From positions 186,001-250,000 of the forward strand of contig NZ_SPQT01000008.1 of NCBI RefSeq assembly GCF_004571025.1: a stretch of DNA of 64,000 nt, written 5' to 3'. Positions 1-8,091 of the stretch are shown here, piece by piece. The notes beneath the pieces are model-generated. The model had not been told where the DNA came from and ran no database searches. It saw only the letters and a list, made by a program, of their open reading frames with translations. Source of the stretch: Bradyrhizobium niftali (lineage in GTDB: Bacteria; Pseudomonadota; Alphaproteobacteria; Rhizobiales; Xanthobacteraceae). The stretch's first letter is position 1. Each line of letters starts with the position of its first letter. The translations under genes and the position numbers were made by a program.

Positions 1-232
1 AGTCGGCGGGCCACCACTCCTGCGAGTCCGTCATCAAGGCGGTCAGGTCCTTGATGACCGCGTTCAGGTCGAGCGTCTTGAATTCCTTGGCGTAGTCGAA
101 TTCCTTGCCCATCGGGTCGGACAGGCCGGAATTCTTGTGCAGCATCTCGATGCTGAGCTGGGTCGGCCACCAGTCGCGGTTTGCCGGCGCGCGTTTTCCA
201 CCCGAAAACGGGCACTTCGAAGTGTCGTCCAT
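1..232 (-). CDS. katG: Catalase-peroxidase KatG, N-terminal part only
   Basis: The reverse strand from an ATG at 232 encodes a protein starting MDDTSKCPFSGGKR and continuing through NRDWWPTQL and a run ending QEWWPAD; the gene leaves the window at base 1. This matches the N-terminus of bifunctional catalase-peroxidases, heme enzymes that remove hydrogen peroxide. A strong Shine-Dalgarno (AGAGGAGGT) lies just upstream. It is divergent from an oxyR-type regulator, the usual arrangement for peroxide-induced katG. Only about 77 codons are present, so the active-site residues cannot be checked. Confidence 0.93.
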   Translation of the reverse strand, partial: MDDTSKCPFSGGKRAPANRDWWPTQLSIEMLHKNSGLSDPMGKEFDYAKEFKTLDLNAVIKDLTALMTDSQEWWPAD

Positions 233-346
233 GAATACCTCCTCTGGTGGCGTCGAACTCGCGCCTTTGACCAGGTAGAACCACTCTAAGCCCCGCATTC
301 CATCAGGGGAAGTTGACTTTAGTGATCGCTGCGATAAGATTTTCTG
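233..346. promoter_or_regulatory. katG-oxyR divergent promoter region
   Basis: This 114-bp spacer separates divergent katG and oxyR and must hold both promoters. An interrupted palindrome ATCGC-T-GCGAT at 325-335 lies just upstream of the oxyR start and is a plausible LysR-type half-site pair. Assignment as an OxyR site is inference from position. Confidence 0.5.
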
Positions 347-1273
347 ATGGTCAACGTGACGATGCGCCAGCTCCGGTATTTCGACGCGCTGGCGCGTCAC
401 GGGCATTTCGGGCGCGCGGCGGAGGCGAGCTCGATCTCGCAGCCGGCCCTGTCGATGCAGATCAAGGAACTGGAGGAAGCGCTCGGCGGCCTGCTGCTGG
501 AGCGTACCGCCCGGCAGGTCGCGCTGACGCGGTTCGGCGAAGAGCTCGCGCCGCGCGTCCGCGACATCCTGCGCTCGGTCGATGAACTCGGCGATTTCGC
601 GCGGGCGTCGCAGGACCGCTTCGCCGGCCGCCTGCGCATCGGCATGATCCCGACGATCGCGCCCTACCTGCTGCCCAAGATCACCAAGAATCTCACGCGC
701 ATGCATCCGGAACTCGACATCCGCGTGCGCGAGACGATGACGCCGCGGCTGATCCAGGAACTGGTCGAAGGCCGGCTCGACACCGCCATCGTCGCGCTGC
801 CTGTGTCCGAGTCCTCGCTCACCGAGGTCGCCCTGTTCGAGGAAAAATTCCTGCTGGTGCGGCCGGGCGCGGATGAGGGAACGCCCGCACCCTCGCGCGA
901 GATGATGCGGGAGATGCGGCTCCTGCTGCTCGAGGAGGGACACTGCTTTCGCGACCAGGCACTGTCGTTCTGCAACATGCAGTCGGCGCCGCCGCGCGAG
1001 ATGCTGGATGCGAATTCGCTGTCGACGCTGGTCCAGATGGTCAGCGCCGGCATCGGGGTCACCTTGATCCCGGAGATGGCGGTGCCGGTGGAGACGCGAT
1101 CGGCCTCGGTCTCGCTGACGCGCTTTCGCGACCCGCAGCCCTCGCGCACCATCGGCATGGTCTGGCGCAAGACCAGCCCGCTGGCGCGGCAGCTGCTCCA
1201 GATTTCCGAGGTGGTGTGCCTGTCGGCCGGCAAGGTGCGGACACGGCCATCCGTGCGCAATCAGCGGGCCTGA
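347..1273 (+). CDS. oxyR: Hydrogen peroxide-sensing LysR regulator OxyR
   Basis: A 308-residue LysR-family regulator with an N-terminal winged helix-turn-helix (about residues 6-65, MRQLRYFDALARHGHFGRAA) and a C-terminal sensor domain. The segment EEGHCFRDQALSFC carries Cys200 and Cys209, matching the redox-active cysteine pair of OxyR that forms a disulphide on peroxide exposure. It is divergent from katG, its expected target. An alternative start at the internal Met6 would give the more usual OxyR N-terminus; the first ATG is kept for lack of a deciding ribosome site. Confidence 0.93.
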   Translation: MVNVTMRQLRYFDALARHGHFGRAAEASSISQPALSMQIKELEEALGGLLLERTARQVALTRFGEELAPRVRDILRSVDELGDFARASQDRFAGRLRIGMIPTIAPYLLPKITKNLTRMHPELDIRVRETMTPRLIQELVEGRLDTAIVALPVSESSLTEVALFEEKFLLVRPGADEGTPAPSREMMREMRLLLLEEGHCFRDQALSFCNMQSAPPREMLDANSLSTLVQMVSAGIGVTLIPEMAVPVETRSASVSLTRFRDPQPSRTIGMVWRKTSPLARQLLQISEVVCLSAGKVRTRPSVRNQRA

Positions 1274-1280
1274 AGCCTCG

Positions 1281-1730
1281 ATGTTGCATCCCGTCATCCG
1301 CCCCGCCCGCGCCGACGAATATGACGAGATCGGCCGCGTCTGGATGGAAAGCTGGGTCTCGACCGGCCTTGCCGAGGCGAGTGAATTCCTGCTGGCAAAC
1401 CTGCGCGCACGCATCAGGCGCGAGATCGAGAACGGCTGGAGCCTGTTCGTCGCCGACGACAACGGCACGATCGCCGCCATGCTGGCGCTGCATCTGCCAA
1501 AACGCTATCTCGACATGCTTTTCGTCGGGCCCGCCTACCAGGGCCAATCGCTCGGACGGCAATTACTCGCCTTCACGCGCACGCAAATGCCCGACGAGAT
1601 GTACCTGCGCTGCGTCCGCGAGAACGAAAAGGCCTGGCGCTGGTACGAGCGCGAGGGTTTTGTGTTCGAGAAGGAAGAGGTTGAACCGTCGAACGGGTTC
1701 GTGATGAAGTGCTACCAGTGGAAGCGGTAG
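1281..1730 (+). CDS. GNAT family N-acetyltransferase
   Basis: A 149-residue protein with the GNAT fold pattern: an N-terminal RPARADEYDEIGRVW segment, then FVADDNGTIAAMLAL and the acetyl-CoA binding loop GPAYQGQSLGRQLL (Q/RxxGxG/A-like), and a C-terminal NEKAWRWYEREGF motif typical of the family. The acceptor substrate is unknown. It starts 7 nt after the oxyR stop and so is probably co-transcribed with it. No strong Shine-Dalgarno is visible, consistent with coupling to oxyR translation. Confidence 0.88.
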   Translation: MLHPVIRPARADEYDEIGRVWMESWVSTGLAEASEFLLANLRARIRREIENGWSLFVADDNGTIAAMLALHLPKRYLDMLFVGPAYQGQSLGRQLLAFTRTQMPDEMYLRCVRENEKAWRWYEREGFVFEKEEVEPSNGFVMKCYQWKR

Positions 1731-1850
1731 CGCGCCGCCGGATAGGCAGTGACCACCGGCCGCAGCTTGCGGTTGTCGCAATCCCGACCTAGTGTGGCGT
1801 GTCCGACATTCTCCTGCTGACATTCTCCTGCTTCTGATCTTCTGGAATCC

Positions 1851-2686
1851 ATGGTTCGAACTGCTGTCTCGGTCGTCGCCCTGCTGACCTTGCTCGCTCC
1901 GGCAGCTGCGCAAACCCCTCCCGCAACCACCGCACTTCCCGCTCAAACTGCGACACCGGCAAAGCCAGCGGCCAAGAAGGCCGCGAAGCCGAAAGCGGCG
2001 CCGGCCAAACCCGCGGAACAGACGACTGCCGACCTTGCGGCATCGGTGTGATCGCGGCGACGCAGGAGCCGTTCGTCGTCGAGAAGATCGGCCTAACGGT
2101 GTTCGGCAACGAATATGCGGAAGTGCCGGTTTCCTGGGGCCTTGACGATCTTGTTTTCGCACGAGCGCGTGCGGCGGCGGGGGCCACGCCGCTCCGGCGA
2201 ATCGCCTACGCCAAAGGCGCGTTCGACACATATTATCACCCGAAGCCCAGCCTGTTTCGCAATGACCGCGAAGAGCTGTCGAACCTGGTCCGTCAGATTG
2301 CGGGCAATGCTGGCTGCGAACGATATATCGTCGTCACGCGCGGCGATGGGATGCTGCCGGGAACCAATCAGCCGCTCCGGGGACTCGGCATTCTCAATCG
2401 TGGTGTAGGTATCATCAGTTATTCGTATCTTTACGTCTATGTCGGCGTGACCGTGCTCGACGGCCAGACCTTTGAAATCAAGAAGGGGCCTGGCGTGACG
2501 TTGGAAGGTGTCATGAAGCATATGGCTGACAACTTGGTGCAAGACGAACATCTGCGCAAAGTAGACAACTCCCTGTTTCCGGCCACGGCGGCCGACTCCG
2601 CCAGCAACACGACCCTGCGCGACAACATTCGCGATTTCCTGACGGAGCGGCTGGACAAGACCTTGCCGCCCTATTTCGCGCAGTGA
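1851..2686 (+). pseudogene. Secreted hypothetical protein, paralog of the next gene, interrupted by a frameshift
   Basis: Two reading frames make one gene. Frame A (1851-2051) encodes a signal peptide (VSVVALLTLLAPAAAQ) and an Ala/Pro/Lys-rich linker, then stops. Frame B carries on at about 2010-2040 with CRPCGIGVIAAT and runs to 2686. This aligns with the downstream paralog, where a signal peptide and Pro-rich linker lead directly into PCQIGVISFAG. Shared downstream patterns include WGLDDLV/WGLDELV, CERYIVV/CERYVTV, DGQTFEI/DGRTFEI and LDKTLP. A one-base indel near 2000-2035 would restore one protein of about 275 residues. It may be a sequencing error, true decay or, less likely, programmed frameshifting. 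The function is unknown. Confidence 0.75.
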
Positions 2687-2705
2687 GGCGCGGTGACGTG
2701 TGACG

Positions 2706-3506
2706 ATGAACCTGCTTGCCGCTGCATTGGTCTCATATGCGCTGTTGTCGCCGACAGGTGGGCAAGTGCAGCCTGCGCCAAAGCCGGAGGTGGTCAGGCC
2801 AACCGTCAGGAAACCCGCAACTGTCGCTCCGACCAAGCCTGTCGAAACTGGCCCGTGCCAGATCGGCGTGATCTCATTTGCCGGCGACCTTTTCTGGGTC
2901 GAAAAATACGGGGCACTCAAGTTTCTCAATACGTATGCGCAAACATCCGTCGCCGCTTGGGGACTCGATGAACTTGTCGTCTCGCGGGTCCGCGCTGCCG
3001 CCCCGGGCAGCTCTGTCAGGGGAATTCCGTACACGCGGCAGGAACTCGACGAAGGTCGTCGGCAGCGATCGGTCTTTCGCGATTCCGACGGGAACGTCCT
3101 ACGATTTGTTCAATACCTCGCCGGCCGCACCCGCTGCGAGCGCTATGTTACTGTGCTCAGGCATGGTGGCACTCAGCGGGAATTTGGCATCGGCATCTCG
3201 CACCATCTCGATGCGCGCGTGTTTCTCTTCGCGATTATGTTCGTTCGCGTCTACGACGGCCGAACGTTCGAAATCATCAGTGAAGCGCCAGCGCGCGAAG
3301 ACGACTACTCTGCGCTGCAGCGTGCTCTCCATGACGAACTTGGTGGCCCCTATCGCAAACTGGATGCTGCGATGTTTCCGGCGAAGCCGGCGGACGCGGC
3401 CAAAAATCCGGTCCTGCGCGACGGCGTGCGGGATATGCTAACGAAGAGCTTGGACAAAACCCTGCCGGCTCTGCTTCGACGACAGGTTCGGTCTCCCGAG
3501 CGCTGA
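2706..3506 (+). CDS. Secreted hypothetical protein, intact paralog of the preceding gene
   Basis: A 266-residue protein of unknown function. The N-terminal hydrophobic MNLLAAALVSYALL looks like a signal peptide, followed by a Pro/Lys/Val-rich linker (about residues 20-52) and a globular domain opening with PCQIGVISFAG. A second conserved Cys lies in TRCERYVTV, so a disulphide between the two is possible in the periplasm. A GTG two codons upstream (2700) is an alternative start. It sits 13-19 nt after the frameshifted paralog, a tandem duplication. I recognise no domain family. Confidence 0.75.
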   Translation: MNLLAAALVSYALLSPTGGQVQPAPKPEVVRPTVRKPATVAPTKPVETGPCQIGVISFAGDLFWVEKYGALKFLNTYAQTSVAAWGLDELVVSRVRAAAPGSSVRGIPYTRQELDEGRRQRSVFRDSDGNVLRFVQYLAGRTRCERYVTVLRHGGTQREFGIGISHHLDARVFLFAIMFVRVYDGRTFEIISEAPAREDDYSALQRALHDELGGPYRKLDAAMFPAKPADAAKNPVLRDGVRDMLTKSLDKTLPALLRRQVRSPER

Positions 3507-3680
3507 CAGATCGCACCCTCGCGTCGAAGATCGTCGATCGGTCCGCGATCAGGATTAACGTTGACCAACATGTCGTTCTCGCAGCAGGTCTCTTGCCCAG
3601 GCGTAGTACGTTGCGAATGCACGGCAAACGCGCCATGAATTGCGCGCTGTTCGCCTCCTGCCGATGGAAGGTTTCTCGCC

Positions 3681-4277
3681 ATGATCAAGCTCTACTGGTC
3701 GCCCCGTTCTCGCTCGTTCACGACGCTCTGGCTGATGGAAGAGAGCGGCCTGCCCTATGAGCGCGTGCTGACCGACATCTCGACCGGTGCGCAGAAGGCG
3801 CCGGACTATTTGAAGGTCAATCCGATGGGCAAGGTGCCGGCGCTCAGCGACGGAGACGCTGCGCTCGGCGAGGCCGCGGCGATCTGCGCCTATATCGCCG
3901 ACCGCTATCCCGAGACGAAGCTTGCGCCCGCGGTGACCGATCCGCGCCGCGCGCGCTATCTGCAATGGCTGTTCTTCTCGCCGGGCTGCATCGAGCCCGC
4001 CATCATCCAGATCTTCACCAAGATCGAGATCGCGACCTCGACGGCGGCTTGGGGCAGCGCGACGCAGGTGTTCGACGTGCTGGAAGCTGCGCTCGCCGAG
4101 GGGCCGTGGATTCTCGGCGAGGAGTTTTCCGCCGCCGACGTCACGATCGGCTCCGGCCTGAACTACGCGGTGCGCCTGTTCAAGATGGTGCCGTCGCGCC
4201 CGGCCTTCGATGCCTATCTGGCACGCTGCATGGCGCGGCCGGCGTTCCAGCGCGCGGAGAAGATCGCGGCCGGTTAG
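3681..4277 (+). CDS. Glutathione S-transferase family protein
   Basis: A 198-residue protein with the GST layout: an N-terminal thioredoxin-like domain (MIKLYWSPRSRSFTTLWLMEE; the Ser/Arg-rich segment occupies the active-site loop), the cis-Pro region NPMGKVPAL, the glutathione-contacting LGEAAAICAYIADRYP (ES/EA motif), and an all-helical C-terminal domain with the FSAADVTIGSGL signature. It probably conjugates or reduces small electrophiles in the cytoplasm; the substrate is unknown. It starts about 175 nt after the secreted paralog pair with no obvious link to it. Confidence 0.9.
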   Translation: MIKLYWSPRSRSFTTLWLMEESGLPYERVLTDISTGAQKAPDYLKVNPMGKVPALSDGDAALGEAAAICAYIADRYPETKLAPAVTDPRRARYLQWLFFSPGCIEPAIIQIFTKIEIATSTAAWGSATQVFDVLEAALAEGPWILGEEFSAADVTIGSGLNYAVRLFKMVPSRPAFDAYLARCMARPAFQRAEKIAAG

Positions 4278-4286
4278 ACCGGAGAT

Positions 4287-4379
4287 CGTAGGGTGGGCAA
4301 AGGCGCTCTTGCGCCGTGCCCACCTCTCTCGACGAGAGCGACGGAAGAAGTGGGCACGCTTCGCTTTGCCCACCCTACG
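4287..4379. repeat. Palindromic intergenic repeat between convergent genes
   Basis: The ends CGTAGGGTGGGCAAAG and CTTTGCCCACCCTACG are perfect inverted repeats, and an inner GTGCCCACC/GTGGGCAC pair nests inside. The element fills the gap between the GST gene and fabI, whose 3' ends converge, so the transcribed hairpin could also end transcription in both directions. It resembles dispersed repeats common in Bradyrhizobium. Confidence 0.8.
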
Positions 4380-4387
4380 GAAGGATC

Positions 4388-5188
4388 CTATTCCGACGTC
4401 TTCAGATCGTCCGGCCTCGGCATCAAGACGATGTTGTAGCCGGAATCGACGTAATGGATCTCGCCGGTCACGCCGCCGGAGAGATCCGACAGCAGATACA
4501 GCGCCGAGCCGCCGAGCTCGTCGAGCGTGACGCCGCGGCGGAGCGGCGAATGTTTTTGCATGAAGGCAAACATCGCGCGCGCCTCACCGATGCCGGAGCC
4601 GGCGAGCGTGCGGATGGGACCGGCGGAGATCGCGTTGACGCGGATGCCGCGCGGTCCGAAATCGGAGGCGAGGTAGCGCACGGAGGCTTCCAGCGCCGCC
4701 TTGGCCACGCCCATCACATTGTAGTTCGGCATCGCGCGCTCGGAGGCGCCGAAGGTCAGCGTGATCATACTGCCGCCCTCCGTCATCAGCTCGGCGGCGC
4801 GTTTTGCGACCTCCGTGAACGAGAAGCAGGAGATCACCATGGTGCGCGAAAAATTCTCGCGGCTGGTGTCGGCGTAGCGGCCCTTCAACTCGTTCTTGTC
4901 GGCGAAGCCGATCGCATGGATCACGAAATCGAGCCGGCCCCACTTTTCGCGGAGCACGGCAAAGGTGGCATCGACGCTGGCGATGTCCTCGACGTCGCAC
5001 GGCAGCACCAGATCCACACCAAGCTGCTCCGCCAGCGGCTTGACGCGCTTGCCCAAGGCATCGCCCTGGAAGGTGAAGGCAAGCTCGGCGCCGTGGGCAT
5101 GCAGCGTCTTCGCCATGCCCCACGCGATCGAATGATCATTGGCGATGCCCATGATCAGACCGCGCTTGCCCTTCATCAAACCTTCCAT
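4388..5188 (-). CDS. fabI: Enoyl-[acyl-carrier-protein] reductase (NADH), FabI
   Basis: A 266-residue SDR-fold reductase that carries out the last step of each fatty-acid elongation cycle. The glycine-rich cofactor loop is GIANDHSIAWGMA, and the catalytic pair Tyr156 and Lys163 (YNVMGVAK, Y-x6-K) has the spacing typical of FabI rather than ordinary SDRs. The start is placed at 5188 (MEGLMKGKRG); the reading frame is open further upstream only because it runs into the repeat at 5210-5296. It lies downstream of fabA and fabB in the same direction, but that repeat lies between fabB and fabI. Confidence 0.93.
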   Translation of the reverse strand: MEGLMKGKRGLIMGIANDHSIAWGMAKTLHAHGAELAFTFQGDALGKRVKPLAEQLGVDLVLPCDVEDIASVDATFAVLREKWGRLDFVIHAIGFADKNELKGRYADTSRENFSRTMVISCFSFTEVAKRAAELMTEGGSMITLTFGASERAMPNYNVMGVAKAALEASVRYLASDFGPRGIRVNAISAGPIRTLAGSGIGEARAMFAFMQKHSPLRRGVTLDELGGSALYLLSDLSGGVTGEIHYVDSGYNIVLMPRPDDLKTSE

Positions 5189-5209
5189 TGCCCACCATTC
5201 TCCGCTCTT

Positions 5210-5296
5210 CGTCATGCCCGGGCTCGTCCCGGGCATCCACGTTCTTCCGAGCCTCAGGCCAAGACGTGGATGGCCGGGACAAGCCCGGCCATGACG
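5210..5296. repeat. Dispersed palindromic repeat (GTCATGCCCGGG family), copy 1
   Basis: The element begins CGTCATGCCCGGGC and ends GCCCGGCCATGACG, with an inner TCCACG/CGTGGA pair. A second copy lies at 53782-53904. It lies in the fabB-fabI gap and would form a long hairpin in the transcript. Confidence 0.82.
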
Positions 5297-5324
5297 AAAC
5301 AATCACCAGTCGCCGATAGTAACG

Positions 5325-6548
5325 TCACACATCCAGCCGGCTGAACACCAGCGTGGCGTTGGTGCCGCCGAAGCCGAAGGAGTTCGACAGCACGGTGCCG
5401 ATCTTGACGTTGTCGATGCGCTTGCGCACGATCGGCATGTCGGCGAACACGGGATCGAGCTCCTGGATGTGCGCGCTCTCGCAGATGAAGCCGTTGTTCA
5501 TCATCAGCAGCGAGTAGATCGCCTCCTGCACGCCGGTGGCGCCCAGCGAATGGCCGGTCAGCGCCTTGGTCGCCGAGATCGGCGGGCACTTCTCGCCACT
5601 TCCGAACACCCGACGGAGCGCGTCAATCTCCGGCGGATCGCCGGCCGGCGTCGAGGTCGCATGCGGATTGATGTAGTCGACCTTGGTCTTCACCGTCGAC
5701 ATCGCCATGCGCATGCAGCGCTCGGCACCCTCGCCGGAAGGCGCGACCATGTCGTAGCCATCGGACGTCGCGCCATAACCGACGATCTCGCCATAGATGC
5801 GCGCGCCGCGCGCCTTGGCATGCTCGAGCTCTTCCAGCACCAGCACGCCGGCGCCGCCGGCGATGACGAAGCCGTCGCGGTTGACGTCGTAGGGACGCGA
5901 CGCCGTGGCAGGCGTATCGTTGTACTTCGAGGACATCGCGCCCATGGCGTCGAACAGCACCGACAGCGACCAGTCGAGCTCCTCGCAGCCGCCGGCGAAG
6001 ATGACGTCCTGCTTGCCGATCTGGATCGTCTCATAGGCGTTGCCGACGCAGTGGTTCGACGTCGCGCAGGCCGAGGAGATCGAATAGTTGACGCCCTTGA
6101 TCTTGAACCAGGTCGCGAGCGTCGCCGAGGCCGTCGAGGACATCGCCTTCGGCACGGCAAACGGTCCGACGCGCTTCGGCCCCTTGGTGCGGGTGATGTC
6201 GGCGGATTCGACGATGGTCCGGGCGGACGGGCCGCCGGAGCCCATGATGATGCCGGTGCGGATGTTGGAGACTTCGTCGGGCCCTAGACCGGAATCCTGG
6301 ATCGCCTGCTCCATCGCGACGTGATTCCACGCTGCGCCCTGGCCGAGGAAACGCATGGCGCGGCGATCGACCACTGTCGAAGGATCGAGCGTAGGCTCAC
6401 CCTGCACCTGCGAACGGAAGCCGAGCTCGGCATATTTCTCAGCCCGCGAAATGCCCGACTTCGCCTCGTGAAGGCTCGCAAGCACTTCCTGGGTGTTGTT
6501 TCCGATGGACGAGACGATGCCCATCCCGGTGACCACAACCCGCCTCAT
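5325..6548 (-). CDS. fabB: 3-oxoacyl-[acyl-carrier-protein] synthase I, FabB
   Basis: A 407-residue condensing enzyme of type II fatty-acid synthesis. The catalytic triad is complete: nucleophile Cys161 in SSACATS, His296 in INPHATSTPAGD and His333 in KALTGHSLGATG, followed by the glycine-rich GFGGTNATLVF. Length and spacing fit FabB, which elongates cis-3-decenoyl-ACP in the unsaturated branch. It lies just downstream of fabA in the same direction, the classic fabAB pair for unsaturated fatty acids. Confidence 0.94.
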   Translation of the reverse strand: MRRVVVTGMGIVSSIGNNTQEVLASLHEAKSGISRAEKYAELGFRSQVQGEPTLDPSTVVDRRAMRFLGQGAAWNHVAMEQAIQDSGLGPDEVSNIRTGIIMGSGGPSARTIVESADITRTKGPKRVGPFAVPKAMSSTASATLATWFKIKGVNYSISSACATSNHCVGNAYETIQIGKQDVIFAGGCEELDWSLSVLFDAMGAMSSKYNDTPATASRPYDVNRDGFVIAGGAGVLVLEELEHAKARGARIYGEIVGYGATSDGYDMVAPSGEGAERCMRMAMSTVKTKVDYINPHATSTPAGDPPEIDALRRVFGSGEKCPPISATKALTGHSLGATGVQEAIYSLLMMNNGFICESAHIQELDPVFADMPIVRKRIDNVKIGTVLSNSFGFGGTNATLVFSRLDV

Positions 6549-6588
6549 GACAGCCTCGCCTAAATCGTTGTCTTTCTTTGTGATGCGT

Positions 6589-7110
6589 TCAGCCCAGGCT
6601 CGTGCCCTGCTTGAACAGGCCGACCTTCAGGTCCTTCGCGCGATAGATAATCTGGTCGTCGACCGAAATCCACCCGTCGGCAATACCGAGCACGAGCTTT
6701 GACCGCATCACGCGCTTGATATCGACGTTGTACACAACCTTGCGGGCCTCGGGCAGCACCTGGCCGCTGAACTTCAGCTCGTTCAGCCCAAGCGCACGAC
6801 CGCGACCTTCGCCGCCGCTCCAGCCCAGGTAGAAGCCGACCATCTGCCACAGCGCATCGAGGCCGAGGCAGCCGGGCATCACCGGATCGTTCTTGAAATG
6901 GCAGCCGAAGAACCAGAGGTCGGGCTTCACGTCGAGCTCGGCACGCACCAACCCCTTGCCGAACTCGCCGCCATTGTCGTTGATGTCCGTGATGCGGTCG
7001 AACATGAGCATCGGCGGCAGCGGCAGCTGGGCATTGCCCGGGCCGAACATCTCGCCGCGGGCACACGCCAGCAGATCTTCGTATTCGTAACCGTTGCGCC
7101 TGTTCAGCAT
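6589..7110 (-). CDS. fabA: Bifunctional 3-hydroxydecanoyl-ACP dehydratase/isomerase FabA
   Basis: A 173-residue hot-dog-fold enzyme that dehydrates 3-hydroxydecanoyl-ACP and isomerises the product to the cis-3 form, opening the unsaturated fatty-acid branch. Active-site His71 (GCHFKNDPVMPG) and Asp85 (CLGLDALWQ) are present. The start is set at 7110 (MLNRRNGYEYEDLLACARG), giving the family length; the longer open frame adds an unrelated N-terminus. It heads the fabA-fabB pair and is divergent from irr. Confidence 0.94.
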   Translation of the reverse strand: MLNRRNGYEYEDLLACARGEMFGPGNAQLPLPPMLMFDRITDINDNGGEFGKGLVRAELDVKPDLWFFGCHFKNDPVMPGCLGLDALWQMVGFYLGWSGGEGRGRALGLNELKFSGQVLPEARKVVYNVDIKRVMRSKLVLGIADGWISVDDQIIYRAKDLKVGLFKQGTSLG

Positions 7111-7461
7111 GCATGAGCCTCTGTTCAAAGTCCGATTGAGCGACGTTTTTTGGCGAAAATGGGCCCCGTCCCGGTCGGGGAGCAACGCCAGCAGCCATCG
7201 TCAGGCGCAACTCCCACAAGCCGCGGATGGACTGCGGACCGGGCCTCGATGCCCGGATGCACCAAAATCGGCTAAGCGGAACCGCGCGCTCTCTAACACA
7301 GGCCATTTCGGTGGCAAAGCGCTGTCATGAAGGTAAAATGACGGGCGGCTCGCTCGGTTCCAGTCTGATTAGAACCTCTCTAGTTGCGAGAAACTTGCAT
7401 CTGCATCTATCTGTTCTTATATTGCAGATAGATACTGTTCACGCGTGCCCGAAATCTGGAA
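7111..7461. promoter_or_regulatory. fabA-irr divergent intergenic region with candidate Fur site
   Basis: This 351-bp gap holds no gene. Near irr, 7396-7413 reads as three imperfect direct hexamers, TGCATC-TGCATC-TATCTG, and 7405-7413 with 7425-7433 form a perfect 9-bp inverted repeat (ATCTATCTG/CAGATAGAT) with an 11-bp spacer. From memory, the B. japonicum irr promoter is bound by Fur at direct hexamers of this type; the match here is by eye. The AT-rich stretch just before the irr start is the likely promoter. Confidence 0.65.
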
Positions 7462-7953
7462 ATGAGCGAGAATACCGCGCCCCGCCACGACGATGACGTC
7501 CATGCCGCAGCCCTCCTGTCCGGCCGCCAGCCGGCCTTGACCGGCTGCCCGTGGCACGACGTTAACGAAATGCTCCAGTCCGCCGGGCTCCGTCCGACGC
7601 GCCAGCGCATGGCGCTGGGCTGGCTCCTGTTCGGCAAGGGTGCGCGCCACCTTACGGCGGAAATGCTGTACGAGGAAGCCACGCTGGCCAAGGTTCCGGT
7701 GTCGCTGGCGACCGTCTACAACACGCTGAACCAGCTCACCGACGCCGGCCTGCTCCGTCAGGTCAGTGTCGACGGCACCAAGACCTATTTCGATACCAAC
7801 GTCACCACCCACCACCACTATTACCTCGAGAACAGCCATGAGCTGGTCGACATCGAGGATCCGCATCTGGCCCTGTCCAAGATGCCGGAGGTGCCCGAGG
7901 GTTACGAGATTTCGCGCATCGACATGGTCGTGCGCCTGCGCAAGAAGCGCTGA
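7462..7953 (+). CDS. irr: Iron response regulator Irr (Fur family)
   Basis: A 163-residue Fur-superfamily regulator with a winged-helix domain (LRPTRQRMALGWLLF, ATVYNTLNQLTDAG) and a C-terminal dimer and metal domain. The heme regulatory motif Gly28-Cys29-Pro30 and the His117-His119 triplet (TTHHHYY) are the two heme-binding sites described for B. japonicum Irr, where heme triggers degradation under iron sufficiency. Irr represses heme synthesis and iron-storage genes under iron limitation. It is divergent from fabA. Confidence 0.96.
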   Translation: MSENTAPRHDDDVHAAALLSGRQPALTGCPWHDVNEMLQSAGLRPTRQRMALGWLLFGKGARHLTAEMLYEEATLAKVPVSLATVYNTLNQLTDAGLLRQVSVDGTKTYFDTNVTTHHHYYLENSHELVDIEDPHLALSKMPEVPEGYEISRIDMVVRLRKKR

Positions 7954-7967
7954 GGTATTTCTCCTGC

Positions 7968-8084
7968 GTCGTCCCGGCGAAGGCCGGGACCCATACCGCG
8001 TGATCCCTCAATGAGGCATGCCGGTTGACGCCTTCAAAAACAGCTCAGGCCCGGGGTATGGGTCCCGGCCTTCGCCGGGACGAC
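7968..8084. repeat. Dispersed palindromic repeat (GTCGTCCCGGCGAAGG family), copy 1
   Basis: The ends GTCGTCCCGGCGAAGGCC and GGCCTTCGCCGGGACGAC are perfect inverted repeats, and an inner GGGACCCATAC/GTATGGGTCCC pair extends the arms. It sits between the convergent ends of irr and the SH3 gene. A second copy is at 41376-41502. Confidence 0.85.
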
Positions 8085-8091
8085 ACCAACG

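Noticed and set aside
2000..2050. Programmed -1 frameshifting as the explanation for the split paralog
   Set aside because: The slip would be in the right direction, but GCC AAA CCC is not an X-XXY-YYZ heptamer in frame and I see no clear downstream pseudoknot.
7968..8084. Possible CRISPR or attachment site because of the repeated arms
   Set aside because: Only two arms in inverted orientation per element, no spacers and no integrase nearby. It is a palindromic intergenic repeat.
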